A DNA stretch of 64,000 nucleotides from positions 1-64,000 of the forward strand of contig CANQUJ010000008.1 in assembly GCA_947627005.1 (NCBI GenBank). The letters are read 5' to 3'. The stretch's first letter is position 1, and the number at the start of each line of letters is the position of its first letter. Both the position numbers and the translations under genes were made by a program. Positions 1 to 10,347 of the stretch are shown here, one piece after another. The notes under the pieces are model-generated. The model searched no databases and was not told where the DNA came from. It worked only from the letters and a program-made list of their open reading frames with translations. This DNA is from an uncultured Clostridia bacterium. GTDB taxonomy: Bacteria; Bacillota; Clostridia; Oscillospirales; Ruminococcaceae.

Positions 1-77
1 ACCGGGTTGATAGGCTTAAGGTGTAAGTGCGGCGACGCATTTAGCCGGCAAGTACTAATTGGTCGAGGGCTTAACCT
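1..77 (+). rRNA. 23S ribosomal RNA, 3' end only (partial)
   Basis: The first bases match the conserved 3' end of bacterial 23S rRNA, including the stretch around 48-76 that reads through ACTAATTGGTCGAGGGCTTA. The gene begins outside the window. The stretch 78-246 between it and the 5S gene is the usual processing spacer and holds no gene I can recognise. Confidence 0.93.
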
Positions 78-246
78 TGTTGATTCATGTTCCCCCCTGT
101 TACTTCTCGTTATTCAATTTTGAGGCTGCAAACAGTCTCAGCAGAGCGGATATATGAAGCTCGCAGAGTGAGTAAAAACTCTGTGAACACGAGCAAAACC
201 GTTTACGGTGCGAAGTGTGAACAGCAAGTTTTTACGAAACTCTTAT

Positions 247-363
247 TGTCGGTGACGATTGCGGTGAGGTCCCACCTGTTCCCATGCCGAACACAGAAGT
301 TAAGCTCACTTGCGCCTACGATACTTGCACGGCGACGTGCCGGGAAAATCGGTGTTGCCGACA
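247..363 (+). rRNA. 5S ribosomal RNA
   Basis: A 117-nt unit whose ends pair (TGTCGG at 247-252 with CCGACA at 358-363). It contains the conserved internal CCCATGCCGAACACAGAAGT at 281-300. It lies downstream of 23S in standard order and is followed by a tRNA cluster. Confidence 0.95.
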
Positions 364-405
364 CCTTTTTTAAAAAAGCCCGCAGACGATTAGTTTGCGG
401 CTTAT

Positions 406-481
406 GCACCATTAGCTCAGTTGGTAGAGCAACTGACTCTTAATCAGTGGGTCCTGGGTTCGAGTCCCCGATGGTGCACCA
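406..481 (+). tRNA. tRNA-Lys (anticodon CTT)
   Basis: A 76-nt cloverleaf. Acceptor arms 406-412 and 471-477 pair, the anticodon stem ACTGA/TCAGT encloses loop CTCTTAA with anticodon CTT, and the T loop TTCGAGTC is present. The 3' CCA is encoded at 479-481. First of four tRNA genes read from the rRNA operon. Confidence 0.95.
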
Positions 482-484
482 AAC

Positions 485-559
485 GGCCCGTTGGTCAAGC
501 GGCTAAGACACCGGCCTCTCACGCCGGTAACGCGAGTTCGATTCTCGCACGGGTCACCA
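485..559 (+). tRNA. tRNA-Glu (anticodon CTC)
   Basis: A 75-nt cloverleaf. Acceptor GGCCCGT (485-491) pairs with ACGGGTC (549-555), allowing one G-T pair. The anticodon stem CCGGC/GCCGG encloses CTCTCAC with anticodon CTC, which reads GAG. CCA is encoded at 557-559. It starts four bases after the tRNA-Lys CCA. Confidence 0.94.
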
Positions 560-619
560 TAATCGCCTTGCCGCGGGTGGAGGTACCGCCCGCGGGAAGG
601 GATTTTTATATTAAACTGA

Positions 620-696
620 GGGCCAATAGCTCAGTTGGTTAGAGCAACCGGCTCATAACCGGTCGGTCCGGGGTTCGAGTCCCTGTTGGCCCACCA
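620..696 (+). tRNA. tRNA-Met, elongator type (anticodon CAT)
   Basis: A 77-nt cloverleaf. Acceptor GGGCCAA (620-626) pairs with TTGGCCC (686-692). The anticodon stem ACCGG/CCGGT encloses CTCATAA. It lacks the three consecutive G-C pairs of initiator tRNA, so elongator Met is preferred. A lysidine-modified Ile tRNA with the same anticodon cannot be fully excluded. CCA is encoded. Confidence 0.88.
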
Positions 697-703
697 CAAA
701 TAT

Positions 704-779
704 AGGGGTATAGCTCAGTTGGTAGAGCAGCGGTCTCCAAAACCGCGTGCCGTGAGTTCGAATCTTACTGCCCCTGCCA
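704..779 (+). tRNA. tRNA-Trp (anticodon CCA)
   Basis: A 76-nt cloverleaf. Acceptor AGGGGTA (704-710) pairs with TGCCCCT (769-775). The anticodon stem GCGGT/ACCGC encloses CTCCAAA with anticodon CCA. The terminal CCA is encoded at 777-779. Last tRNA of the cluster. Confidence 0.95.
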
Positions 780-784
780 CGGCG

Positions 785-813
785 TCGCGGCAAGCCCTTT
801 TGGCTCGCCGCGA
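785..813 (+). terminator. Hairpin after tRNA-Trp, possible rRNA/tRNA operon terminator
   Basis: TCGCGGCAAGCC and GGCTCGCCGCGA can form a GC-rich stem around a CTTTT loop, five bases after the tRNA-Trp CCA. The following T run is weak (ATTAGCTTTA), so intrinsic termination is an inference from position and stem strength. Confidence 0.5.
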
Positions 814-2087
814 TTAGCTTTATAAAAATATTTGCAAATCGTGGCTTCGCTTGACGGGCTGCCGCTCCTTTTCCGCGAAAAGTCACGCTTGCTTCGCCTG
901 TTCGCTTGCAAGCGCCTCACGACGGCTCCGCGGCGCTACCAACTTTTCGCGGTTTTGAATTGTCGCGGACTACGTATCGTTAGCGGCAGGCGGGGCTTTT
1001 ACTTTTATAATTGTCACTCGCTCACTCCGGAGCAAAGATGCGATTGCTTTTCCGCAGGCACGAGCAGGGCGGGCAGATATGCCCGCGAAGTGCGAGTGGC
1101 TAAAAGCAACGCTTCTTTTTCCGGCTTCTCCCCAAAAATGCTTGCGCATTTTCGGGACCCCTTTTGATTATCGCATGCGATGGGCAAAATTTTTGTAGAA
1201 TATAACGTTGATGTCCTTCTGCCACGGTGTCGCCAAGCGGGGCGTAAAAACTTGCTTTTTGGGCTTCGCGAGCAAAAATGCCGTACGGCGTGCTCCTAAA
1301 AGGAATCGCGCGAAGCGCGATACTATTTTTAGCCCCTCTTCCTCTCCTCCCTCCCCCGTTGGGGGAGGGCTCCTTCACTTTTCTGTTCGGGCAGAAAAGT
1401 GAAGCGAAAAGAGCCCGCCAGAGAGTGGGATTGCGATTTCCCCCTCTCTGGACTCTCCCCTTGAAACGCTGACGGTAGCCGCGCCTTCGTAGAAGGACTT
1501 TTGCTTCTGACTGAAACAGAGGGAAACGGCGCGGCCATGCGCCATTCGGCGCAAATACCAAGTCCGTCGCTGTGTAAAGATAGCATTGTGCCTTGAGCAC
1601 CCCACCCCTCTCGCTTCGCTCGCGCCCCCTCCCCTTGAGGGGAGGGGGCTGTGCTATTTTTTCATTCGCGCAAATCTTTGCGGGGGTGGGGTGACTTCAA
1701 ATAGTACTCGCGCAGCGAATACCTTTTAGCGGCGGGTCGGCGGGCGGGAATTTTTCTAAACCTCAACTCAGCCCAGCCGCTTAAAACGCCATTTGCACAG
1801 CCGAGTTCCTTTTCACAGCGAGCGGCGAGGGCGGGATTTATTTGGATTTTTCTCCGTCCGCCCGCTCAAAATATCATTCGTCGACAGCCAAATACCTCTA
1901 AGCGTAGGCTTGTGGCCTAAGGACTGGGATATATTTATTTTGCAACGTTCTGCCGTGTGTTAAACACACCTTATCCCACTTTTTTTCTCGGATTTAACTG
2001 CTTTTTTAATCGCTCCGCTCGTCTATGTCCCGCCGCTTTCGCCTTCCCCCCAAAAAAAATTTTTTTAAAAAAATTTTCAATTAGGTA
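814..2087. repeat. Gene-free repeat island 1
   Basis: Almost 1.3 kb without a credible gene. ORFs here have no start signals and no family features. The right half (1298-1749) carries short hairpin repeats of the form AAAGGAATCGC...GCGATACTATTTTT at 1298-1330 and the same motif inverted at 1699-1728. Between them lies a core bounded by CACCCCACCCC (1598-1608) and GGGGTGGGGTG (about 1683-1693). The same elements recur at 27246-27478 and 60870-61078. Another small hairpin (GTGTGTT/AACACAC) lies near 1953-1970. Confidence 0.8.
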
Positions 2088-2116
2088 GTGACAAACGCGC
2101 AAAAGTGTGCTATAAT
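2088..2116 (+). promoter_or_regulatory. Sigma-A type promoter for the NYN gene
   Basis: GTGACA (2088-2093), a 17-bp spacer and TATAAT (2111-2116) lie about 45 bases before the start codon. The -10 is perfect; the -35 departs from consensus at one base. Confidence 0.7.
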
Positions 2117-2159
2117 AAATACATAAGGACGTTCGCGTTTTTCCGAAAAGAGGTTTTGC

Positions 2160-2918
2160 ATGACCGACTTTAAAAGCATAGTTCTTCTGATCGACGGCGA
2201 CAATACCCGGATGGCCAAGCTCGGCGGAATCATTCAAGAGATCTCGACCTACGGCAGGATAGTCGTTAAAAGGGCTTATGCCAACTGGAAGAAGGACAAT
2301 CTCAAGAATTGGGAGACTTCGCTTAAAAAGCTTGCGATTAAGGCCGAGCAGCAGTTCGACTACGTCCCCGGAAAGAACGCCACCGATATGGCGCTGGTCA
2401 TCGACGCGGTCGACCTTTTGCATAAAAACATCTACGACGCTTTCGTGATCGTCTCGAGCGACAGCGACTATACCCCTTTGGCAATCTATCTCCACGAATC
2501 CGGGGTATACGTCATCGGAGTCGGAGAGGTCCACACCCCCGACTCGTTTAAAAACAGCTGCGACGATTTCATCACTTTAGACAATATCGAAGACGATCTT
2601 CGCCGGGGCGAGGGCGCCTCTCAAAGCGAAGAGCGCGATTTTGATAGCGCCAAGCCCGAAGGCGACGAGCATGTCGGGATAGAGTCGGTCCATCGGCTTT
2701 TAAGGGCCGCTTCGGTAAAATATCAGGACGACGACGGATATGTGAACGTAAGCGCGGCGGGGCAGTTTATAAAGCGCGTCAAGCCGGATTTCGACGTTAG
2801 GCTTTTGGGATATGAAAAGCTGCCCAAGCTTATCGAGGCTTTTCCGGATAGATACGCGATGAAGCGCTACCCCGGCAAGGGCTCGGTTACGATAGTTGCG
2901 TATAAATGCATAAATTGA
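2160..2918 (+). CDS. NYN (PIN-like nuclease) domain protein with C-terminal LOTUS/OST-HTH domain
   Basis: A 252-residue soluble protein. Residues 5-150 match the NYN family of PIN-like RNases (DUF88/LabA type): VLLIDGDN at 8-15 supplies the first acidic pair, ATDMALVIDAV near 80-90 the middle acids, and VSSDSDYTPL near 99-108 the last acidic cluster. After an acidic linker, residues 175-252 look like an OST-HTH/LOTUS fold thought to bind RNA. Family knowledge suggests an RNA-cleaving or RNA-processing role; the target is not visible. The ATG follows an AGAGG ribosome site. The next gene overlaps its 3' end by 13 bases, which suggests translational coupling. Confidence 0.88.
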   Translation: MTDFKSIVLLIDGDNTRMAKLGGIIQEISTYGRIVVKRAYANWKKDNLKNWETSLKKLAIKAEQQFDYVPGKNATDMALVIDAVDLLHKNIYDAFVIVSSDSDYTPLAIYLHESGVYVIGVGEVHTPDSFKNSCDDFITLDNIEDDLRRGEGASQSEERDFDSAKPEGDEHVGIESVHRLLRAASVKYQDDDGYVNVSAAGQFIKRVKPDFDVRLLGYEKLPKLIEAFPDRYAMKRYPGKGSVTIVAYKCIN

Positions 2919-3409
2919 GCGATCGTCTCGCCGTCGACCATAAATTCGGCCCGTTTTATCGGGCGGACAGCGAGCTTCTTATCCTCGGAAGCTTTCCTTC
3001 GGTCAAAAGCCGGGAGGAAGCTTTTTACTACGCCCACCCGCAAAACCGCTTCTGGCGCGTTTTGGCGGAATGTTTCGGCGAGGAAGCGCCGAATAGTTTG
3101 GAAGAAAAGCGGCTGCTTTTAGAGTCGCGAAAAATCGCCCTGTGGGACTCGATAGAGAGCTGCGAGATAGCCGGGTCGAGCGATTCTTCGATAAAAAACG
3201 CCGTCCCGACAGACATAAAAAGCCTTATAGAAAAGACGAAAATCAAAAAAATAATCTTCAACGGAAGGGCGGCAGAGCGCTGGTTTGCGCGCTGTAACCC
3301 GGATATTTCCATCCCCTGCGCCGCGCTGCCGTCAACAAGCCCCGCCAACGCTTCATACAGCCTCGAGCGGCTTGTTTTTGAATGGAGACATGAGATTTTA
3401 GGGGGGTAA
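2906..3409 (+). CDS. DNA-deoxyinosine glycosylase / uracil-DNA glycosylase superfamily protein
   Basis: A 167-residue protein of the small UDG-like group that excises deaminated bases (hypoxanthine-type glycosylases). Visible signatures are LLILGSFPSVKSR near 25-37, YYAHPQNRFWRVL near 42-54 and the C-terminal LPSTSPANA near 143-151, which corresponds to the active-site loop of the superfamily. The start codon lies inside the NYN gene in another frame. A base-excision repair role is inferred from family; the exact substrate (hypoxanthine or uracil) cannot be told from sequence. Confidence 0.88.
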   Translation: MHKLSDRLAVDHKFGPFYRADSELLILGSFPSVKSREEAFYYAHPQNRFWRVLAECFGEEAPNSLEEKRLLLESRKIALWDSIESCEIAGSSDSSIKNAVPTDIKSLIEKTKIKKIIFNGRAAERWFARCNPDISIPCAALPSTSPANASYSLERLVFEWRHEILGG

Positions 3410-3413
3410 TAAG

Positions 3414-3929
3414 ATGACTTTCACCGAGCTTGCAAAGAAAAGATATTCCGTAAGAAGCTTCAGCGAAAGGGCGATCGAACCCGAAAAGCTTGAAGAAATT
3501 CTCTCGGCCGGAAGGGCCGCCCCGACCGCCAAAAACAACCAGCCCCAAAAAATATACGTCCTTCAAAGCGAAGAGGCGCTTAAAAAGATAAATTCCGTCT
3601 GCCGCTGCATTTTCGGAGCGAAGACTGTTCTGGTCATCGGATACGACAAAAACCTCGACTGGCAGAACCCGCTTATGCCGCCCTATCACTCCGGAGAGAC
3701 CGACGCCGCGATAGTCTGCACTCATATGGCCCTTGCGGCCGCAGACCTCGGAATCGGAAGCTGCTGGGTCGGGTTCTTTAACGCCGACGAAGTTTCGAGC
3801 GCCCTCGGACTGCCCGAAAACATTAAAATAACCGCCCTGCTTCCGCTCGGCTATCCGGCCGAAGGGGCCGCGCCATCCGAACGCCACGGACTTAGGCGCG
3901 AACTTTCCGAGACGGTTGAATATCTCTGA
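3414..3929 (+). CDS. Nitroreductase family protein
   Basis: A 171-residue FMN-dependent oxidoreductase of the nitroreductase fold. RRYSVR-like KKRYSVRSF at 8-16 provides the N-terminal FMN contact, AAPTAKNNQPQ near 35-45 is typical, and AADLGIGSCWVGFF with a following LGYP segment forms the second FMN site. It starts four bases after the glycosylase stop behind AGGGGGGT, so it is in the same operon. The electron acceptor is unknown; such small clostridial members are often annotated only by fold. Confidence 0.9.
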   Translation: MTFTELAKKRYSVRSFSERAIEPEKLEEILSAGRAAPTAKNNQPQKIYVLQSEEALKKINSVCRCIFGAKTVLVIGYDKNLDWQNPLMPPYHSGETDAAIVCTHMALAAADLGIGSCWVGFFNADEVSSALGLPENIKITALLPLGYPAEGAAPSERHGLRRELSETVEYL

Positions 3930-3942
3930 TTTTTTAAAAACT

Positions 3943-3962
3943 AAGGGCAGTTCGCTGCCCTT
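3943..3962 (+). terminator. Intrinsic terminator candidate after the nitroreductase
   Basis: AAGGGCAG ttcg CTGCCCTT forms an eight-pair stem with a stable tetraloop. The tail TATGCTTTTTA is only partly T-rich. Confidence 0.65.
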
Positions 3963-3992
3963 TATGCTTTTTATACGGAAAGGAAGGTTTAT

Positions 3993-5204
3993 ATGAAAAA
4001 GGCCGCGATATTCGCTATCGCGCTTGCGCTTTTGATGTCGGGCTGCGCAGTCGGCCCGAAAGAGGGGGCGGACGCCCCGCAGACCGCCGACGAGGCTGTT
4101 TCGGCCCCGCCGATATATTCAGAGCCGGAGGAGACGGTTCCCACAGTTTCGGAGCCGGTATCGGAGGAATATTCCGAGCCGGAGCCGGATATCGGCGAAG
4201 AGACGGCCGAAGACGAAGAACCCGAGCCCCCGGAAAATCCGGACACCGATTTCGAGGTCGAGGCTTTTGACGAGCCGTTGACCCTTTATTCCACCATCTC
4301 GCTAAACGTAAGAAAAGGCCCTTCGACCGACTATGATTCCATCGGATATCTTAGCGAGGGCGAGGGCGCGACCGCAGTCGGCGAGCTCGACGGTTGGTAT
4401 ATGATCGAATTTAAAGACGGCTGCGGCTTCGTCAGCGGGGGATATATGACCGAAACCCCGCCCGAAGAGCCGGAAGAAAACGAGCCGGAGGAAGACGAAC
4501 CCACGCAGCTCGACCCTTTGGATCACGCCGCGCGGGCGGAAATAGTCGAAGCCTACGCCGAATTTATCGGCATAAACCCGAGGCTTGCGGCCTTGGGCGG
4601 CTACTACGGCGAATACGGCGGCGGAGCGGTGGTTTTGATGTATGAGCCGATATCCTTCGGGCGGGCAGTTTGCTCGGCGGCGGGGTATGACTTCGAGCTC
4701 GACTACTGCGAGAATATCTTTTATTTCAAAGACGGCGTTTTTACCGAGCTTTCGCAGGCATACGAGAGCGGGCTTATCGACGAAGAGGGGATTAAAAAGG
4801 CGCGGGAAAGGTTTATAGAGCTCGGAAAGGCCGAGGCGATACCGACGGGAGGAGTCGGCGAATTGGAACCCCTTGAGCAAAGAAAGATTAAAGAGCTTAG
4901 CGAAGACTGGCTCGAGCAGTCGCCGGAGGAATATCGGCGGGAACTTTCGGAGATGGGGGACTTGGTCGTAAAATATTACGGAACCTACGGCGGCTCGGAA
5001 GCGGTTCTGATGAACAGCCCGGAGTCTTTCGTCGACGCGATATGCGCAAGAAACATCGCGGGGTATACGATTATGTTCAACAACGGCAACACCGACCTTA
5101 GACTTCACCGCGGGGCGGAATTTTTCCCGATCGAGACCGCGTTTTTAAACGACTATATCACCGAAGACGACCTTGCCGAGATAAGTTATTATGCCGCGAG
5201 ATGA
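3993..5204 (+). CDS. SH3-domain lipoprotein with an internally duplicated C-terminal module
   Basis: A 403-residue exported lipoprotein. The signal ends in LMSGC with lipid-modified Cys18. Residues 20-92 are an acidic Pro/Glu-rich spacer. Residues 97-152 are a bacterial SH3 domain (LNVRKGPSTDYDSIGYL and WYMIEF), usually a peptidoglycan or peptide binder. The rest holds two diverged copies of a module of about 90 residues (185-275 and 308-403), each with YYG-YGG followed by a V-LM motif. I do not recognise this module. The stop codon overlaps the next start by 14 bases. A cell-surface role is inferred; the ligand is unknown. Confidence 0.8.
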   Translation: MKKAAIFAIALALLMSGCAVGPKEGADAPQTADEAVSAPPIYSEPEETVPTVSEPVSEEYSEPEPDIGEETAEDEEPEPPENPDTDFEVEAFDEPLTLYSTISLNVRKGPSTDYDSIGYLSEGEGATAVGELDGWYMIEFKDGCGFVSGGYMTETPPEEPEENEPEEDEPTQLDPLDHAARAEIVEAYAEFIGINPRLAALGGYYGEYGGGAVVLMYEPISFGRAVCSAAGYDFELDYCENIFYFKDGVFTELSQAYESGLIDEEGIKKARERFIELGKAEAIPTGGVGELEPLEQRKIKELSEDWLEQSPEEYRRELSEMGDLVVKYYGTYGGSEAVLMNSPESFVDAICARNIAGYTIMFNNGNTDLRLHRGAEFFPIETAFLNDYITEDDLAEISYYAAR

Positions 5205-5598
5205 TATCGGGTCGGTCGAAGCGATTTTGGCCGCCGTCGCCGGGCTTCCGACCCTGCCGTATTATCACAACGACGACCGCGGACTTAAAAGCTGCGCGTA
5301 TTTCTCCGAAACCGCGGCTATGATCGGAGAAACGTATTCATATATGCACAGATGGTATGCTTTTTTCTTGGGCGAGGAATATATCGGCTCTCGCCGCCCG
5401 CCCGTCAAAAAGCTTAACGCCTATACCGCCTATCGACAGCTTGTTTCAAGCTGCAAGCCGAACGTTCTCGCGGTCGCCCGCTCATACGACCTTGAAGAAT
5501 ACCTTCGCTCTCTCGACAAAGACTCGCTCGAAGACCTCGTTTTTCAGACTAAGGTTTATAAATACTTTTACGATAAATATTCGAGGAAGAAGAAATAA
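5191..5598 (+). CDS. Hypothetical protein coupled to the SH3 lipoprotein
   Basis: A 135-residue soluble protein with no signal or membrane segment. It starts inside the last codons of the upstream lipoprotein, so coupled translation is likely. Tyr and charged residues are frequent, for example YSYMHRWYAFFLGEEY near 49-64, and the C-terminus is basic (KYSRKKK). I recognise no family. Codon use resembles its neighbours, which supports a real gene. A start a little downstream is possible. Confidence 0.65.
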   Translation: MPRDDIGSVEAILAAVAGLPTLPYYHNDDRGLKSCAYFSETAAMIGETYSYMHRWYAFFLGEEYIGSRRPPVKKLNAYTAYRQLVSSCKPNVLAVARSYDLEEYLRSLDKDSLEDLVFQTKVYKYFYDKYSRKKK

Positions 5599-5601
5599 AA
5601 A

Positions 5602-5630
5602 TTCCCCGTGCCGATCGGTACGGGGTTATT
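5602..5630. terminator. Bidirectional terminator between convergent genes
   Basis: CCCCGT (5604-5609) pairs with ACGGGG (5620-5625) around a self-complementary CCGATCGG. T-rich tails lie on both strands. It sits between the plus-strand hypothetical and the minus-strand DUF815 ATPase. Confidence 0.8.
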
Positions 5631-5631
5631 C

Positions 5632-6834
5632 TTATTTTACTTCCTCTGCGCCGGAGAGAACGCTGTCGGCAAACTGTTTTGCCGCGCGGGCCGATCGCGA
5701 AGCCCTTGTAAGCGCGAACCTTTCGGCCGCGGAATCGAGCTTTTCGGGGTCGTATTCCGCGCCTGCGGAATCCAAAAGGTGGCGCACTATTTCAAGATAA
5801 GTCTCTTTATTCGGGCGGGAGAAGGTTATATGAAGCCCGAATCGCTCCGAAAGCGAAACTATTTCCTGCATCGTGTCGCCCCGGTGGATATCGTCGCCCT
5901 CGCGATCCGAAAACTTTTCTTTGACGAGGTGGCGGCGGTTAGAGGTCGCATATATGACCACGTTTTGCGCCTTAGCAGATATCGAGCCCTCGAGCGTAGC
6001 CTTAAGGGCCGAGAAATTGTCGTCGTTTTGGGTGAAGGAAAGGTCGTCGATGAAGATGATAAACTTAAGCGGGTTGCGGTTAAGCTCCGAGAGAATCTCG
6101 GGCAGGTCGTGAAGCTGCTCTTTTTTAAGCTCCAAAATCCGCAGGCCTTCCTCCCAAAGCTCGTTGACTACGGCTTTGACGGTCGAGGACTTGCCGGTTC
6201 CGGCGTCGCCCGTCAAAAGGATATTCGCGGCGGGTTTGCCCTCTAAAAGCGCGCGGGTATTGTCGATAATAAGCTTTTTCTCGCGCTGATAGCCGACAAG
6301 ATCCGAAAGCCTGACGCCGTCTGCCGCCTTGACCGGCTTGACCGCCCCGCCCTCGTCGCGAAAAGCGCGGTATTTCGCAAAAATTCCGTAGCCGTGCTTT
6401 TCGATATTCTCGGTCTGGGCCTTAAAGTCGCCGAAAATGTCGGTCTTAGAGGTCGTCCATTCCGGCAGCGCGCCGTCGTAGCTAAGCTTGTCTTTAAGCT
6501 TTTTCGGGTCGAGCGCCGCAAGGTCGGAAAGAACCCCGAGCTCGTATTCCGCGCTTTTTTTCATAACCTCGCGGGGCTGCTTTCCCTCGCCGATTTTTCT
6601 TACAAGGGGATTGTCGCAGCAGCGCGCAAGCTCGGCGACGTATTTTGAAAGATCGGTTCGGCCGGTCTTATAAAGCCGCGAGACGAATTCGCAATAAAGC
6701 CCGACCGCCGCAGAATCGTCGCCGTCGAACTCCAAAAAGTCGCAGAGGGAGGAGATTACCGGGTCGGAGAGAATGTCGCGAAAAACGCAGAGCGAGCGAA
6801 GCTTGGTCAAAAGGGTGTCAAGATATAAGCTCAT
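5632..6834 (-). CDS. DUF815 family AAA-type ATP-binding protein
   Basis: A 400-residue cytosolic ATPase. The N-terminal half is helical and poorly conserved. The P-loop domain starts near residue 190 with GYQREKK, followed by Walker A GDAGTGKSS (about 218-226) and Walker B FIIFIDDLSF (about 266-275), then a sensor-1-like YATSNRRHL. The architecture matches DUF815; no substrate is established as far as I know. Its ATG lies only seven bases after the ilvD stop, so it is probably the last gene of the branched-chain amino acid operon, although no metabolic link is evident. Confidence 0.88.
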   Translation of the reverse strand: MSLYLDTLLTKLRSLCVFRDILSDPVISSLCDFLEFDGDDSAAVGLYCEFVSRLYKTGRTDLSKYVAELARCCDNPLVRKIGEGKQPREVMKKSAEYELGVLSDLAALDPKKLKDKLSYDGALPEWTTSKTDIFGDFKAQTENIEKHGYGIFAKYRAFRDEGGAVKPVKAADGVRLSDLVGYQREKKLIIDNTRALLEGKPAANILLTGDAGTGKSSTVKAVVNELWEEGLRILELKKEQLHDLPEILSELNRNPLKFIIFIDDLSFTQNDDNFSALKATLEGSISAKAQNVVIYATSNRRHLVKEKFSDREGDDIHRGDTMQEIVSLSERFGLHITFSRPNKETYLEIVRHLLDSAGAEYDPEKLDSAAERFALTRASRSARAAKQFADSVLSGAEEVK

Positions 6835-6841
6835 ATCCGCC

Positions 6842-8497
6842 TCAATTCAGGATCGCGCCCTTTGCGCCGCTTGAAACAAGGGCGGCGTAGCGCTTAAGAT
6901 ATCCCGAAAGCTCTTTTTTCTTCGGAACAAAGGCCGCCATTCTCTTGTTAAATTCGTCTTCGGGGATCTTAAGCTCGATTTTATTGGCGGGAATGTCTAT
7001 CGAGACGGTGTCGCCCTCTTTGATGATCCCTATCGGCCCGCCGGAAGCCGCCTCGGGCGAGATGTGCCCTACGCATGCGCCCCTCGTCGCACCGCTGAAT
7101 CTGCCGTCGGTGATAAGCGCGACGCTTTCGCCGAGGCCCATTCCCATAATGGCGGAGGTCGGGTTGAGCATTTCTCTCATTCCCGGGCCGCCCTTCGGGC
7201 CCTCGTAGCGAATGACGACGACGTCGCCGGGGTTGATTAGCCCCGCGTTGATGGCCGCCTGAGCGTCTTCCTCGCACTCGAACACCCTTGCGGGGCCCTC
7301 GTGCTTAAGCATTTTCGGCGAGACCGCCGAGCGCTTTACGACGCAGCCGTCCGGCGCAAGGTTTCCGCGCAGAACCGCGATCCCGCCGGTTTCGCTGTAT
7401 GGGTCTTCGACCGGGCGAATGACCTCGTGGTTGAGGTTTTTCGCGCTTTTGATGTTTTCTCCGACCGTTTTTCCGGTGACGGTCATGCAGTCGAGATTAA
7501 GAAGATTTTTCTTAGAAAGCTCGTTCATTATCGCCCAGACGCCGCCCGCCTCGTCAAGCTCTTCGACGTAGGTCCTTCCCGCGGGGGCAAGGTGGCAGAG
7601 GTTCGGGGTCTTCGAGCTGATGTTGTTCGCGATGTCGAGGTTTATCTCGATCCCGCACTCATGGGCGATTGCGGGAAGGTGGAGCATCGAATTTGTCGAG
7701 CAGCCGAGCGCCATATCGACGGTCAGCGCGTTCATAAACGCCGCCTCGGTCATAATGTCGCGGGGCTTGATGTCTTTCTTAAGAAGCTCCATAACCGCCA
7801 TTCCGGCGTGTTTCGCAAGCTCGATTCGCGAGGAATAGACCGCGGGAATGGTGCCGTTGCCCCTAAGCCCCATTCCGAGGGCTTCGGTAAGGCAGTTCAT
7901 CGAGTTTGCGGTATACATTCCAGAGCATGAGCCGCAAGTCGGGCAGGTTTTACATTCGTATTCGTGAAGCTTTTCAAGGTCGATCTTGCCCGCGTTGAAT
8001 TCGCCGACCGCCTCGGAGATCGACGAAAAGCTGGTTTTGTGGCCGTCGACATGCCCCGCGAGCATCGGCCCGCCCGAGACGAACACCGTCGGGATATTGA
8101 GCCTTGCCGCCGCCATCAAAAGCCCGGGGACGTTTTTATCGCAGTTCGGAACCATAACGAGCGCGTCGAAGCCGTGGGCAAGGGCCATCGCCTCGGTAGA
8201 GTCGGCGATTAAATCGCGGGTCACGAGGGAATATTTCATTCCCGTGTGGCCCATTGCGATACCGTCGCAGACAGCTATCGCCGGGAAGACTACCGGGTTT
8301 CCGCCCGCCATCGCAACGCCGAGCTTTACCGCGTCGACGATCTTGTCGATATTCATATGCCCGGGGACGATCTCGTTATACGAGCTGACTATTCCGACCA
8401 TCGGGCGGTTTATCTCTTCTTCGGTCATTCCGAGCGCGTGATAAAGGGCGCGGTGGGGCGCGTTCTGCGCGCCAAGTTTGATTTTTTCGCTTTTCAT
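6842..8497 (-). CDS. ilvD: Dihydroxy-acid dehydratase
   Basis: A 551-residue iron-sulfur enzyme that dehydrates 2,3-dihydroxy-isovalerate and -methylvalerate to the keto acids of valine and isoleucine. Full length for the family. The cluster-binding cysteines are visible in [10 protein letters not shown] and [19 protein letters not shown], with a conserved GRFSGATRG loop near the C-terminus. It is the last biosynthetic gene of the operon, separated from ilvC by a 292-base repeat spacer. The ATG follows a weak TAGGTG ribosome site. Confidence 0.97.
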   Translation of the reverse strand: MKSEKIKLGAQNAPHRALYHALGMTEEEINRPMVGIVSSYNEIVPGHMNIDKIVDAVKLGVAMAGGNPVVFPAIAVCDGIAMGHTGMKYSLVTRDLIADSTEAMALAHGFDALVMVPNCDKNVPGLLMAAARLNIPTVFVSGGPMLAGHVDGHKTSFSSISEAVGEFNAGKIDLEKLHEYECKTCPTCGSCSGMYTANSMNCLTEALGMGLRGNGTIPAVYSSRIELAKHAGMAVMELLKKDIKPRDIMTEAAFMNALTVDMALGCSTNSMLHLPAIAHECGIEINLDIANNISSKTPNLCHLAPAGRTYVEELDEAGGVWAIMNELSKKNLLNLDCMTVTGKTVGENIKSAKNLNHEVIRPVEDPYSETGGIAVLRGNLAPDGCVVKRSAVSPKMLKHEGPARVFECEEDAQAAINAGLINPGDVVVIRYEGPKGGPGMREMLNPTSAIMGMGLGESVALITDGRFSGATRGACVGHISPEAASGGPIGIIKEGDTVSIDIPANKIELKIPEDEFNKRMAAFVPKKKELSGYLKRYAALVSSGAKGAILN

Positions 8498-8789
8498 AAA
8501 TACACCTACTTAAACAGCATATAGCCGAGGGTGTGCCTCGGCCGAGCTGCGATATTTATAGGGCGCATTGCTCGCTCGCCTTCGGCGATTCGGGGAACCC
8601 CCGGAGAGCCCACGGGGAACCCCCGGCGAGGGTTCCCCGGCTTCAAACAGTCCACCGGACTGTTTGAAGCTCCCCTCCTGCGCTTTTTTAAAAGGGGATT
8701 TCGCCCGCTGCGGCGTGCGACGAGGGGCGCCGCCCCTCGACCCTGCGGCCTTTTGAGGAAAGGCCGGCGAAACCTTTGGTTTTTGGAAA
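8498..8789. repeat. Multi-hairpin repeat R2, copy a, between ilvD and ilvC
   Basis: A gene-free spacer inside the operon made of successive hairpins. The clearest has a perfect 13-bp stem (8641-8653 with 8657-8669) around ACC. CGAGGGGCG/CGCCCCTCG (about 8720-8739) and GGCCTTTT/GGAAAGGCC-like arms (about 8747-8764) follow. A second copy with the same order of parts but different arm sequences lies at 13170-13500. Confidence 0.8.

Positions 8790-10339
<1,550 letters not shown>

Positions 10340-10347
<8 letters not shown>

Noticed and set aside
832..1600. Several ORFs on both strands in repeat island 1
   Set aside because: They run through hairpin repeats, lack ribosome sites and show Arg/Ser/Pro-rich peptides without motifs.
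814..1749. Repeat island considered as an insertion sequence next to tRNA genes
   Set aside because: No transposase or integrase gene and no duplicated tRNA end or target site could be seen.
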